Notes: generated by a model not told the origin, from the letters alone. DNA of 64,000 nt from Phytoseiulus persimilis (GCA_037576195.1 CM075104.1:6950775-7014774), one strand, 5' to 3'. Shown: positions 43,575-56,626, numbered from the stretch's first letter. Numbers and translations are program-made.

Positions 43575-45945
43575 ATACTGAGGGGTGATTCCGAGACCAA
43601 TCTGGCCATTACTTTCCAACTCTGGAGGGGTGATTCCGAGACCAATCTGGCCATTACTTTCCAACTCTGGAGGGTGATCCCGGTGCCAATCTGGCCATTA
43701 CTTTTCCAACTTCAGGGGGTGATTCCGAGACCAATCTGGCCATTACTTTCCAACTCTGGAGTGGTGATTCCGGTGCCAATCTGGCCATTACTTTCCAACT
43801 CTGGATGGTGATTCCGTGCCAATCTGCCATTACTTTCCAACTTTAGAGGGGTGATTCTGAGACCAATCTGGCCATTGGTTTTCCAACTCTGGAGGGTGAT
43901 TCCGGTGCCAATCTGGCCATCACTTTCCAACTCTGGAGGGGTGATTCCGGTGCCAATCTGGCCATTACTTTCCAACTCTGGAGGGGTGATTCCGGTGCCA
44001 ATCTGGCCATTACTTTCCAACTTTAGGATGGTGATTCCGAGACCAATCTGGTCATTACTTTCCAACTCTGGAGGTGATTCCGTGCCAATCTGGCCATTAC
44101 TTTTCCAACTCTAGGGGGTGATTCCGAGACCAATCTGCCATTCTTTCCCACTCTGGAGTGGTGATTCCGGTGCCAATCTAGCCATTACTTTCAAACTTTA
44201 GAGGGTGTATCTGAGACCAATCTGGCCATTAGTTTCCCACTCTAGGGGGGTGATTCCGAGACCAATCTGGCCATTACTTTCCAACTCTGAGTGGTGATTC
44301 CGGTGCCAATCTGCCATTACTTTCAACTTTAGAGGGGTGATTCTGAGACAAATCTGGCCATTAGTTTCCAACTCTGAGGGTGATTTCCGGTCCAATCTGG
44401 CCATCACTTTCCAACTCTGGAGGGGTGATTCCGAGACCAATCTGGCCATTACTTTCCAACTTTAGAGGGGTGATTCCGAGACCAATCTGGCCATTACTTT
44501 CCCTCTGGAGGGTGATTCCAAGACCAATCTGGCCATTACTTTCCAATCTGGAGGGGTGATCCGGAGACCAATCTGGCCAATACTTTCCAACTCTGGAGGG
44601 GTGATTCTGGGACCAATCTGGCCAGTACTTTCCAACTCTGGAGGGTGATTCCGGGACCATCTGGCCATTACTTTCCAACTCTAGAGGGTTGATTCCGGGA
44701 CCATTCTGGCCATTACTTTCCAACTCTGGAGGGGTGATTCCGAGACCAATCTGGGCATTAGTTTCCAACTCTGGAGGGTGATTCCGGTGCCAATCTGGCC
44801 ATTACTTTCCAACTCTGAAGGGTGATTCCGAGACCAATCTGGCCATTAGTTTCCAACTCTGGAGGGGTGATACGAGACCAATCTGGCCATTAGTTTCCAA
44901 CTCTGGAGGGGTGATTCGAGACCAATCTGGCCATTACTCTCCAACTCTGGAGGGGTGATTCCGAGACAATCTGAGCATTACTTCCCAACTCTGGAGAGGT
45001 CATTCCGAGACCAATCTGAGCATTACTTCCCAACTCTAGAAGGGTGATTCCGGGACCAATCGCGCATTACTTCCCAACTCTGGAGGGATGATTCTGGGAC
45101 CAATCTGGCCATTACTTTCCAACTCTGGAGGGGTGATTCTGGGACCATCTGGTCATAACTTTCCAACTCTGATGGGTGATTCCGAGACCAATCTGAGCAT
45201 TACTCCCACTCTAGAAGGGTGATTCCGGACCAAATCTGAGCATTACTCCCACTCTATAAGGGTGATCCGGGACCAATCTGAGCATTACTTCCCAACTCTG
45301 GAGGGATGATTCTGAGACCAATCTGAGCATTACTTCCCAACTCTGGAGGGGTGATTCCGATACCAATCTGAGCATTACCTCCCAACTCTAGAAGGGTGAT
45401 TCCGGACCAATCTGAGCATTACTTTCCAACTCTGAGGGGTGATTCGAGAACAATCTGGCCATAACTTTCCAACTCCGGAGGGTGATTCGGGACCAATCTG
45501 GCCATTACTTCCCAATCTGGAGGGGTGATTCTGGGCGATCAGGCCATTACTCTCCTACTCTGGAGGGGTGATTCCGAGACCAATCTGGCTATCACTTTCC
45601 AAGTTTGGAGGATTGATTCGGGACAATCTGGCCATTACTTTCCAACTTGGAGGGGTGATTCCGTACACCAATCTGAACTACTTTTCAAAACGTGGAGGGA
45701 TGATTCCGAGACCATCTGACCATTACTTTCCAACTCTGGAGGGTGATTCCGAGACCAATCTGAGCATTACTTTCCAACTCTGGAGGGGTGATTCCGGGGT
45801 CAACTGAGCATTACTTTCCAACTCTGGAGGGGTGATTTCCGGGTCAATCTGAGCATTACTTCCAACTCTGGAGGGGTGATTCCGGAACCATCTGAGCATG
45901 TCTTCCCAACTCTGGAGGGGTGATTCCGAGACAATCTGAGCATAC
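43575..45945 (-). repeat. 45-bp minisatellite, degenerate inverted array
   Basis: About 50 units of the 10443-15655 family on the minus strand. The usual variant here has GGCCAGATTGG where the main array has GCTCAGATTGG; the right part shifts back to GCTCAG-type units. Unit length varies because of many single-base losses, so no frame stays open. A lone unit recurs near 46480. Confidence 0.95.
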
Positions 45946-48110
45946 TTATGACTTCCGTACAGAGCTGATAGTCTTTCCGATACTGTACAGTGCCTCACTC
46001 TTCGTCGCAATCGGTCCCCTCGTTGGCAATTTGAACTCTGATGTGAAGCCTCTGTCAGTTGCTCGGTCTCACCTGTGTGATTAAACTCCTCTCTCACTGT
46101 CATGAAGTAACAGGTAGGATCTGCTCTCGGGATACCTCAAAACCCTCGCCTGCACCTCGAAAGACGTTCTCGCCGGCCTCAGATTGAAGTGCAGGTTGGA
46201 AGACGAATCGTCCTTCAGGGACGGAAGGTGGCAACGACGAAACCACAAAGCTGGATGGCAGGTTCTCCCGAAGTCGATTCTGTAATTTTCTGCCTCCACG
46301 ATCGCTGGAATGCACGATTCCACATCTCTTTCTGATCCTCACGCTGACATTGTGGCCTGCAACGGCCCGACCGCGTGTGCCAGACCGACCGAGTGCGACC
46401 CGTCGCCAGCCAATCGGACTGCTGACAGTCTTTGTGTTCTGTGTAACTTATGTAACTCTGGAATCAGTGTGTGGGTTCCAGGGGGTGATTCTGGGACCAA
46501 TCTGGCCATTACTCATCGAAACCCCGCGGAAAACATCTCTCCGAAACCCCATAACTCTTGTTCGGATGTTGGTTCTCATCTGAATGGATCAAGCACTGAT
46601 ATTCCTGTGAAGTTGTCAGGATCACAGGGAAGGTGCAGGCTTGAGCTCGAGGTGCAGGAAGGAGAAGACAACATCGCCTGCACCTCGAAAGACGTTCTCA
46701 CCGGCCTCGCTCGCACCTCTAAAGACGTTCTCGGCGGTGGGCTTCACATCTGATTCCCCACACCCTCCTGCTTCTTCAGGAATTCGCTCTCTATCGCAGT
46801 AAGCATACAGTGAGAATCTCATCAAGGAGAATGGAGAACACGAAGATGCACCGGAATACCGGAGTCAACGTAATTGTACTTTCTTTGTTCAAATATTCGT
46901 GAAATTCTCTCTCGCTATAACATGATGAGACGTGTATCCAACAAAATCGAGGAGCCAGATTTTTGCTGATCCCAACTGTCCTAGCAGGAACGTCGAAATC
47001 ATTCGACTCTCTACAACACACATGCCTCTTCATGGAGATGGGAGACCCTGGGAACAGTTCCCTGGAAAACTACAGTGATACCATGCTGGGAAATCGCGAC
47101 TAGCAAATCTTCATGGGATCAGATCGACATAAAAGACAATCAAGAGAGGCGTGTCTCAAAGCATACTCGAAAAAGTCCTTTATACTGCTCTCACGTCTGA
47201 TCTGAAGCTAAAAATGATGGGGGGAGTCAAAGACGTATGTTCGTGACACGAATCACCTCAAAAAAAGCGGAACCGTGGAAATAACCTTATTCATATGGAC
47301 GCCGGAATGATGTTCAAGTGGACGCGAGCGAACTCATTCAGTCCAAACTTGAAGGAATTCATCCGATTACTTTCCATGCAACCAATCCTCCAGACCAGGG
47401 TCGAATAATTGCTGGAAAGACAGCAATGTCAGCTGCTTCTGGGAATGATTATTGGTGAGGAACTGAACAAGAAGAGACTACGCCTCGTGTATTGAGGGAG
47501 CCGGCTCTCAGGGATCAACTTAACAAGGCTTGAGCTTCATCATGTATTCATTAAATATCGCTGGAAACTCTTATGATTACGGTCATATTATGAGAGAATG
47601 CTACGAGGCATAACAGTTTATCAGTGGACACTAATGCTTCATAGTGATGGATCACTCCAGTGAAAACTTGTGGAAGAAGCAAGACTTAAGATTGAGGAAG
47701 TCCCGGAAAACGAAGCTATGTCTTTGCAATGAAGCCACATCCTTCATCCGCTTGCAGATCTGCTGCTCCAGAGCTCTACATATTACCTAGTGAATAATTA
47801 CATCACAACGGAACATCCAAGTATCATCAAAATCCGGTACTGGGCATGGTATTATCTTATCGCGATATAATAAGACGTAGTACATCAGCATAATCGTAAC
47901 ATAAATAAGAAGCAACATCACAGTATCTTAGTTATATGGTGGTGGATGGCAGAGCTTACATAGTATCTTTCTTAGATGGGAAAATAGAGAGCAACAAAAT
48001 GATATCATGATGGAATAATGGAGTAGCACAAGCATGAGTGAGCAGATCGATGAAGACGGCTCGACCAAACCTTCGAAGGAGGTGGTTTAGTTTCCGGGAA
48101 ACGGTTCCTC
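45946..48110. other. No gene; short GAGGCCGGCGAGAACGTC repeats
   Basis: The complement of GAGGCCGGCGAGAACGTC followed by TTTCGAGGTGCAGGCG occurs at about 46148-46182 and 46677-46710, with a third variant at 46711-46740. One minisatellite unit lies near 46480. From 46800 to 48110 I see no domain or repeat. Confidence 0.5.
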
Positions 48111-48119
48111 CTCCTCGTC

Positions 48120-49060
48120 CCATCCTCATGTCAGGATGCCGTGAGTGTCGTGGTGCGATCCTGGGATGCTGCTGCAGCTGTCTCCAGCGGTGAGCCTGGC
48201 AACGCGGCTTCCCAGAACGGCCATCACCCAGGCAGTCTTCCCGAAGCTGGGTTTTCCTTCGATCCACAAGGGGCTGTCGTTGGACTTCTTCCGCTCCCGG
48301 GCGGACACAAAGTACCGTGCCAGCGTGTTGTTGAAATCCTCGACACCGTCATTGAGACGGGGCTTTGTTGGTCGACCTTTCTCGATCTCCTTTAACCTTT
48401 CCTGCTGCGCAGGATAATTGTAGTGGAGTCCGGAGGCTTTTTTTTCCTCCACCAAAGCTCCCTTCTCCACGCCGGTGACCGTTGGGCACTAGTCCAGAGG
48501 CTTCTGCCACGTGTTGGAGCACGATCCCCAGGTTAGGGGATCCTCCCATCGACCAAGCGCAGCGCCTTCGCTGTGCTCTTAGCAACTCTCATCGTTTCGA
48601 CAAGGATCGTGCCCTGGCTCTCTCTTCGCATTGGTTGGGTCCCGACTCGCTGCGAGAAAACAGTCGGGAGCTCACCTTCCGATAGCAAACGCGAGAATTT
48701 CCGGGGAGCAGCAGCTCGTCTTGCGGCGACAATGATGAGCCCCGTGCCTTCCGGATGTAGTGCCGATATGCAACTTCATCCATGCAGTTCGCCACGAACG
48801 CGTCTTCTCGTAGGAGCTTCCGCAGAATGACCATCCGCGCTGCTTCTGGCTTGTTTCGTTGAGCAAGTGAACATGGGGATGCGGTTCCCCGTTTTGTCAC
48901 CGACCTCAAAAGCGACCTTATACGCTTGTGAAATGCCTGCTTCCGCAGCGACTCGGAACCGTCTCCGCCATGCTGCGGCAAGCACCGTTGCTATCCATTT
49001 GCAGGAACGCACACTTGAGTTTGCTCCCGGGAATCCGTCGTGACATTCACACCCATGTGT
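48120..49060 (-). pseudogene. rep: Endogenous Rep-like relic (HUH endonuclease and P-loop)
   Basis: Rep proteins of CRESS-DNA viruses and replicons nick and rejoin DNA to start rolling-circle replication. On the minus strand, in order: a candidate motif I (KCAFLQ, about 49010), motif II with the metal-binding pair HPHVHLL (about 48875) preceded one frame away by AFEVGDKTG, and motif III with the candidate catalytic tyrosine (AYRHYIRKARG, about 48770). After a variable stretch comes a helicase P-loop, LWIEGKPSFGKTAW (about 48235). The spacing, about 45 then 35-50 residues, fits the family. The frame changes at least twice and the helicase is lost soon after the P-loop, so it is a relic. A Rep-carrying transposon rather than a virus is the main alternative. 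Confidence 0.6.
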
Positions 49061-49710
49061 GCTCGCTTACGTTCCTGATAACTACGATGAGCTGCACGTC
49101 ATTACTTCCCTGTCGAGCTCGATCGTTCCCGAAACGTCGGTGTGCAGCGTGTCAGTGACTTGACTGCGACGGACACCAAGGAATTCAAAGCTCGCGTCGT
49201 CGAGTGCCACTGTGACGTGTGGATACTATTGTTGGATGGACCATCGCCGCTCTCCGGAGCACGTAGACCACTTTTTCAACGAGAAACGGCCCGCCGGGAA
49301 CGAATCGTAAAGAATTTCCACGACTGCTCTGCCTTTTTTTGGACACTTCGCCCGCGCGATCGAGTCGTATACGTTGAAAATCATTCCACGACCTCGAGTG
49401 ACTTGCGATGTCCGGGTCTCCATTTTATTTCGTTGTCTAAATGCAGTCGAATGCCCGCATAAAGCAGAAACGGCGCGGACCAGACCGAACGAGAGTCTAC
49501 AAGACCTCATCTCCCTGGGAGGACCCCGAGGATTTTCGCTACTTCTCAGAGGCTACAAAAAGCGCGAAAACCTCCTCTCTCCCTGATTAATCTCGAACTG
49601 CAAGTATGCACGTTAAATGTCCACCGTAATGGCAGCTGGAGACCAACTGAGCTGCAAGATCACCCGAATGATGTCCGCAATCAAATTTTGACCTTATTAC
49701 AACACATCGT
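49061..49710. other. No assigned gene
   Basis: A minus-strand frame at 49510-49226 is open for 94 codons and may belong with the Rep relic or the BEL/Pao relic, but it shows no motif I recognise. Confidence 0.35.
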
Positions 49711-51150
49711 TCAGCCCAGCTTGATTCCGAAACCGTGGCGATGCATCGTTACTGCCCGGATTCTCAGTTCCGCCTCCGCTGGTGCTGTTTTTGTCACCAC
49801 CGCTAAGAGCGGCACGTAATGAGACGCCTCGCCTGGCTTTGGAGCCTCTGTCAACTCGATGGAGCCTTGCCCCAACAAGTCCTCCATTTCAGCATCTGCC
49901 GCCGCCAACGCATTCGCGTCGTTCCTAGCTTGCGACAAGAATTTCCTTAACCGCGTCAGAGTTAAATCGCCGTTGTCACCCAGGCATCTTTGTTTGGCTT
50001 GAATGGCGACCGTATAATGTATCTACGTTCTAGCTCCTGGCCGTAGACTCCACGGAATACTTCATCATTTCCGCTTCTGACGCTCGTCCGTCTCTTTGTA
50101 GTACGGCTAAATCCCAATTACCTCTGTATGCCAGAGAAAGGAGGTATCGTCCGACTCGTACTTCGAACGAATCGACTTCGCTGGCGAAACTACTGACTGT
50201 CGCTGAGAGCTTTTCTTGCCATCAACCAGACCTGTCTCTTCTTCTGGATGACTTTAACTTCTGGGGGAAGCTGCGCTTCCTCATGCTGCCCCGTGCCACG
50301 TGAGAGGTAAGCACACATCGTCTCGATGGCGTCGTATCCGTCGACCTTCTTGATACTTGTACTCAGAATCGGGTGAAGATAGTCGACCCCTACCAGAATC
50401 TCAATGTCTGACGACCATTGTTCTTCATTCAAGTCCGCTATCGGATCTGACTTCCGCTTGAAATTAGCCTGCGGCAAACGACCTTCAACCACGTTGGGGA
50501 GTACCGTTGCGTAAATAACCATGTGATCGTCCGAAAACCTACCTTCGACTATGATCCCGACTGTCCGCCCCTTGCACTTCTTCGGTATAGCCTGACTTGC
50601 TGAATGCAGATAAAACGCTTCTAGCGCTATTGTCTTCGCGTTGAGCCTATCCGCCAGCTTATTGGTAATCAACGTCTTCTGCGATCTGGTTTCGAGAACT
50701 ATCCATCCCACCGGAACACATTCATCCGGAATTACCTTCACGAAGCCCGTCGGCAAACGTTTCGGCTCCCAAGCATCCGTTACTCTGATTGAATTCACGC
50801 TCGCACCTTCATCAACCTCTAATACCACCGGCGCCGACGCTGCTGAGTCGCTCGGCCTCGTGCGCATGAGTTCGTGATACGATTCCTTGCACCTTCCTCA
50901 AACTCTAGCCCTGCAGTTACCGACCACGTAGTTCAGCCCTGGGCACTTGAAGCAAGCACTGATGTGGCAAATGACAAGGTGCATAGGACCCAGTCGTGTC
51001 GGAGGAAGCTCGCTAACTCGAACTTGACGTATTTCCTCACGTGGGCGACGGGCCCAGGGTTCGCCTCCGCTGCAGCACAGAACCGTGGCTCTTTCTCCTT
51101 GGTGAGAGCTGAGGACCGATCGCGGAAAACCATTACACTTCATTGTATAC
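49711..51150 (-). pseudogene. BEL/Pao retroelement relic: gag knuckle, protease, RT start
   Basis: Around 50890-50940 a knuckle-like CFKCPGLNYVVGNC closes a gag remnant. The frame 50867-50190 is a Pao-type aspartic protease region, with VGWIVLETRSQKTLITNKLA around the active site (Glu replaces the usual Asp) and DIEILVGVDYLHPILS near its end. Further on, YLLSLAYRGNWDLAVLQRDG (about 50130) and DLLGQGSIELTEAPKPGEAS with HYVPLLAVV (49880-49790) match the linker and start of the reverse transcriptase, which breaks off at LRIRAV. RT core, RNase H and integrase are absent. No LTRs were found. Confidence 0.7.
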
Positions 51151-52511
51151 AAAACACAAAAGATAAGGGAGGTCAGATCTCTAAAAAAGATTCAAAGCCC
51201 CGACCGAGAATCAACGGAGTACGACCACTCCTCTTGGCGTGCACCACGGCCGGTTCCACGGCCCCACCGTCCCGAAGTGCAACGCATTGCATGTGCTGCG
51301 GGGAGTAGCACACCAGGCGCCGATCCGCCACTTGCCAAACGAAACCCTAGAGAGAAATTCTCTCGGCTCCCGGGCCGTCCAGTTCTTCGCTCTCTACTGC
51401 GGCGTCCTCGATGCGGGCCGTCACCCCCCGTTACCCGACTCACCGAACTGGTGGTCTATCTCTCGACCGCCAATGAGATCCTCGTCGAGGCCTTTTGCCG
51501 GCCCGACCCTCTCGCGGCCAGACTCCCGCCTGCTCCAGGCCTGCGAGACAGAAATAAAAAGAAATGATGTTGGAGTCCGGCATCGGCTGACACTGGAGAC
51601 AACACGGTGGATATCAACTACTACATCGGCACAACTCACCGATCACGACCGTGCCTACCAGCAAGGCGGCGATGGTAATGGTCGCAACAACGATCATCCT
51701 TGCTCGGGAGCACGCGCTCCCGCGGGTGCCTTCAGACGTCTCGTCGCCGCTGAGGCCGAAAAGGCTGCGATAGCTCCAACTATCGGGGCCTACACTCCGC
51801 CCAGTGGGCGCGCTCCCGCGGCCGCCATGGGGTTAACCGGTTGCTCGAGTCGCTGCTGGATCCTACGTGGCCTCAGCGGGCTCTCGCCGCCCTCCTTTCT
51901 AAGCGAAGCTCCCTACCTCTCCTCGATGGTCTTTCGGGTTCATCTGTCCTCGGTGGTGAGGGATGAGGTGCGGCCACCAGAATGGAGTGACATTAGGGTG
52001 TCGTCACTTTCTAACGAGCTCGGACCGAACTGCACTCTGAACCAATTCAGCACGCCTTTCATCGCATCGCACTCGGGCGAAATCAACCGACTTCCCCCTC
52101 ATTCTCGCAACTCGGATCAACAACTCACCACGACCGAACTCGAAATGTTGATTGAAAACTCCATGGATTTTCACCTTCATTGAACGAAATCATTACTTCC
52201 CTGTGAGAGGGAAATGGTACACATCTTGAGGCACACAGATCATGATTCCAGGTCAAATCACCAAGCAAAGGTCGTATTTCATATGGCACTTCCTCGAATA
52301 CTATTCAGATGCTAACTTGCTCCACCCATAGTCGACTCTCCAGAAAAAGTACGTCGAACTTCCCAAGTCCCCATGAAGTCTCAACGGTGGTAACGCCCAG
52401 CGGCTACCGTGAATATCTGGATTCATCTGGACAATCCTGGCCAAACCAACCACTGTGAAGGAATCACTCGACATTCCCAAGAAAATTTGAGCTCGACCGT
52501 TTCCTTAATTT
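51151..52511. other. No recognisable gene
   Basis: A 314-codon plus-strand frame (51239-52183) is open but compositionally odd and without domains. The region may hold BEL/Pao gag or LTR sequence. Confidence 0.4.
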
Positions 52512-52936
52512 NNNNNNNNNNNNNNNNNNNNNNNNNNNNNNNNNNNNNNNNNNNNNNNNNNNNNNNNNNNNNNNNNNNNNNNNNNNNNNNNNNNNNNNNN
52601 NNNNNNNNNNNNNNNNNNNNNNNNNNNNNNNNNNNNNNNNNNNNNNNNNNNNNNNNNNNNNNNNNNNNNNNNNNNNNNNNNNNNNNNNNNNNNNNNNNNN
52701 NNNNNNNNNNNNNNNNNNNNNNNNNNNNNNNNNNNNNNNNNNNNNNNNNNNNNNNNNNNNNNNNNNNNNNNNNNNNNNNNNNNNNNNNNNNNNNNNNNNN
52801 NNNNNNNNNNNNNNNNNNNNNNNNNNNNNNNNNNNNNNNNNNNNNNNNNNNNNNNNNNNNNNNNNNNNNNNNNNNNNNNNNNNNNNNNNNNNNNNNNNNN
52901 NNNNNNNNNNNNNNNNNNNNNNNNNNNNNNNNNNNN
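52512..52936. other. Assembly gap, 425 N
   Basis: Unknown sequence. The left arm of a long inverted repeat begins directly at its right edge, so the palindrome probably caused the gap. Confidence 0.99.
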
Positions 52937-53312
52937 TCCACGGCAGGTCTCCCGGTTTTCCGGAAAAAATCGAAAAACCAAGTGGATCTCGCTGTACTGC
53001 GCTGCAACAGACGGGGTGTCTCGGCGATCGTCGAAGCGACAGGGAGAAGGGCCCATAGTCGCATGAGCTGCAGAGAAGGGAAAAAGAATTCCCTCAGGAG
53101 AGAGTCAGGTTGTCAGATCGAATTCTTAAATCTTGAAAGCGCCGGGAGGAAGATCTAACACATGGTAAAAACATTGTTTGTCGGCTCAACGAGCTTCGTG
53201 GATCTATTCTCTTACCCACGAGCGAAATCGAGATAAAATTGAACATATCCAACGAGACCACTCAGAGGCAGTTCGAAAGGCGCTCAACAATGTCAGAGAG
53301 GAACGATCTCCA
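52937..53312 (+). repeat. Left inverted arm around hAT-2
   Basis: This matches the complement of 56795-57162 over about 375 bp (for example GGCAGGTCTCCCGGTTTTCC and CGGCGATCGTCGAAGCGACA), continuing into the gap. Both arms encode, pointing inward, a similar peptide with RCNRR.VSAIVEATG.RA, which I cannot assign. Confidence 0.85.
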
Positions 53313-54348
53313 AAATCGTGAAGCCACGGGACAAACTTCTAGGACCAATGTGATCCCACTCTATCGGCTCATATTCCACAAAAAGGATACGAAAAATAAT
53401 GGGACCCGACCAACAAGAATGTTCGGGGCAATCTGAAAAGCCCCAGGCGGTCCGATTGCACGAGAGTTCTCAGGGTTTCTATGACCGGAGAAAACAGCGG
53501 AGCGAGTCAGAGTGTTTCCGATACACACAGACTGTCTCCTCATCCAGGTTCCAGTAGGCAATGCGGTGGACCAATGCGTCCAAAGAAAGATGAGAAGACT
53601 GCATGTGGAAAGAGAAAAACCTAGCGAGAGATGAGAGAATTAATAAGAAGGAACGACGAGAGGGACACTCTCGAAGTTAAATTGTGTCTGCTTTTTGTGC
53701 GTCCAAGCAGTCCCTTCGCCCCGAGTGCCGTCCGGATCCCTGAGTTCCATCGACGAGTTTCCTATCCGAGCATGACTGAGTCCATCCCGCACTCCAGAAC
53801 TAGCACACTCGGCTCCCCCAGCGAACTTTAGCTTCCCCATGCACGAGACTTGGCGGACAGCAGAAGCATCGTCACAATAGCAATGAAAACTTCCTCGTCG
53901 CTTCTTGTTGTTCGACTTGTTTTCGGGTTGTCGGGTGCCGAGGATTTAGGTGTAAAGCTTTCTCGCTGTCTCTTGTTTCTTCGCTCTTCATCAATCACAT
54001 CTCCGCATCTGAAGTTCCCTCGTTCCTGCGAACCATGGCGCTCGATAATGATCTCTGCGAGATGGAAATGAGCAAGAACCACAGCAACATGGGATCAGAC
54101 CCCACAGGTTGGGATGGAAAGTTCTTATTCGTCTCCCCCAGGACGACTCCGCAATTCAGCTGTTCCTGAATAAAATGATGTTTTTCAAATGGCTGATGGT
54201 TTCGCAACACTTCATGGCTTCAGTGCCTCTTTTCTGGACGCATTGGAAATAGCTTGGGCAGCGATCTAATGACATTGACACATGCAGTTCCGCTGACCTT
54301 CCGAAAGCTGCCGCTTCATCTGATTTTCACTCTCGCTTTTGTCCCCAG
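53313..54348. other. No recognisable gene; 5' region of hAT-2
   Basis: No domain recognised. A first exon of the hAT-2 gene may lie here. Confidence 0.4.
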
Positions 54349-56626
54349 GGTCCTCTATCGGAAGTTCGACTGAGTCCGATTCGGAGGAGAGAGAGATCGA
54401 GTCTTCGTCGAACACAAGAACAGCCGAGTTGAGTAAGTCTCATCACCCGATAAATCCAGAATCGAAGCATGGGTCTTCGTGAAGTTTTCTGACTTTGAAC
54501 CCATATGGTTTCTGGATGCATTCATTTTTCCATTTGTTACAGATCAGCGCATCAGGCATCAATTCATAATCAGCAAAGGCCGCAAGGCGAAGGCGCAGTG
54601 CAAGCGTTGTGATCACCCAGTAACCAGTGTCAACTGCAGCGTTACGGCTATGAAGAAGCATCTCGCTTCGCACGAAAAACGAGATTCAATGCGTGAATCT
54701 TCACATCCATCAGCAGTGAAGATTACGGCCAACTTGAAGCAATGGCTGATCGCTGCACTGGTCGCGGTGCTCCACATTTCGTTCCAGACCATGTCTCACC
54801 CAATGGTTAGACTCCTGTTCTGGATGGCCAAGCTTGGCACTGTGAACGCCAGCATCGCATGTCAGATGACAGATGCGGAGTTCGTGAGGGTGCAGGACCT
54901 TTTGAAAACTGAATTGAAAGAGCTCAAACGACAGGGAGCCGTTTTTACGATCATGGTCGATGAGTGGAGTCGGCGGCAAAAGCGTTTCGTGGGGGTCATA
55001 CTCTATTCGAGCATGCCAATCTCTTGCCTGGGCAAGAGTTCCCTCGAGCTTTTGGCTCGTTTCCGAGAGCAAGGCACAGCCGAAAACCTCCTCCTTGCTA
55101 TTCGAGACGTCCTGAAGGCCTACGATCTTGATTTCCGCGACATTTACGGTTTGACTACAGTTGCAGCTTCCGCAATGGTGAAGATGGGGAAGCTTATAGC
55201 CGAAGAAAGAGGAGCGAAACCGTTCTACCACCAAAAGTGTTATGCCCATGGCATACACTTGGCGGTTTTGGAGACTCTGAATGGAAAAGAGCAGGGTGAG
55301 AAGGAGGAGAATTCCTCAACTCGGCCCTCGGGCTTCGGTCGTTTCGGAATCGACGCGGATGATTTCACAAGAGACGAACAGGAAGAAGAGGAAATCTTCC
55401 AAGCTCCTACCCCGAGTGATGTCCAGCATGAAATCGAAATCACGGACAGTGGCCACTGGGCTCTGATTAAGAAGATCAGATTATTCGCACAGGAGTTGCG
55501 TCAAAGCGGCTCGAAGTCTGATCAGTTCGAGCTCATATGTCGGAGAAACAACGTGAAAGCCCTGAAGCTGTTTTCGAACCTCACCCACCGGTGGGATAGC
55601 ACTCTCGATATGCTTGAGCGCTTCCTAGAATTAGAAACTCCTTTACGCTGCTATTTCCATCACAGAGAAGAAAACTTCCCTCTCTCTGAATCAGAGATGG
55701 GTACTGTACGTACAATTCTGCCAGCGCTTAAGATCGTCGCTGAAGCTTCGACCAGACTACAGAAAGCAAATGTCACATTATTGGATGCGGAATCGATTCT
55801 CGGGGTAAGAAAACTCGACAAACAAACTTCCGATGCGATAGAAATGGGCGAGTATATTGATGGAAGCTTCCGCTAGATGAGGGATTCGTTTCCATTTCAG
55901 TATACTTTCACTCGTCTTGACAAGGACTCTTCGAAGCACGCTTTCATTGGAAATCTTTTGGCTAATTTAGAGAAGCACGTTGCTAAGCGGAGAACAATTG
56001 CTTCGCGGTGTGCGATGTACATCAAGACTCGAGAGAATCGGACACTCCTCGATGACCGACTGAAGCAATCGGACGAGATCGGAACTATCGCGGGAGAGCT
56101 CAAGAAATTCGTCCTCGACAACGAACATGCGGAGGAAGCGCGGGACTCAGAGCAGGACGACGACGATTTCGACTCCTCATATGAAGCCTTTTCTCGGAAA
56201 TTCTTTCGATCTCGAAGGACTTCTAAGCGCCGCAAGGTCACCAATGTTGAAGAGGAGGCCAGACAGCGAGTGGAGCTGCTGATGGAATTGTTCGAAAAAG
56301 ACGATGAGGGAGACGTTGCCATGAGTCGGATTCCGCAGAAAATGCGCGCACTTCTCGATACCCTTCCGTCAACAAGCGCTCCAGTGGAGAGGACCTTCAG
56401 TAAAGCTCGACATCAGCAGCGATTCAACCAAGAACGACTGGATGACGATCGAGCCGCGAGGAAGCTGACACTCCGCGACTTCTACTGTCACAACAAACCA
56501 TGGGACGAGTTCATGAAAAAGCATGGGATGGAATCCACAACTTCTACCGCTCCCTTAGTCGTCCGGTCGCGATCATCCAGTCCAGTTTTCGGGAACCCAG
56601 AAGGACAGTCAAACAGGTTTGTCTAG
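54349..56626 (+). pseudogene. hAT-2 transposase with one in-frame stop
   Basis: Exon 54349-54432 (acidic, Ser/Glu-rich) follows a good acceptor (TTTTGTCCCCAG) and ends at GTAAGT. It joins in phase to the exon starting at 54543 after TTGTTACAG. That exon has a BED finger (QCKRCDHPVTSV...HLASH), the catalytic region VFTIMVDEWSRRQKRFVGV, then VAASAMVKMGKL and CYAHGIHLAVLETL, THRWDSTLDML, and after 56300 the dimerisation motif LPSTSAPVERTFSKARHQQ. The frame is open from 54543 to 56626 except for TAG at 55874-55876. It differs clearly from hAT-1 and hAT-3. Confidence 0.88.

Noticed and set aside
51239..52183. 314-codon plus-strand protein gene
   Set aside because: No domain, mixed composition, and it lies opposite the BEL/Pao relic orientation; open by chance in GC-rich DNA is likelier.
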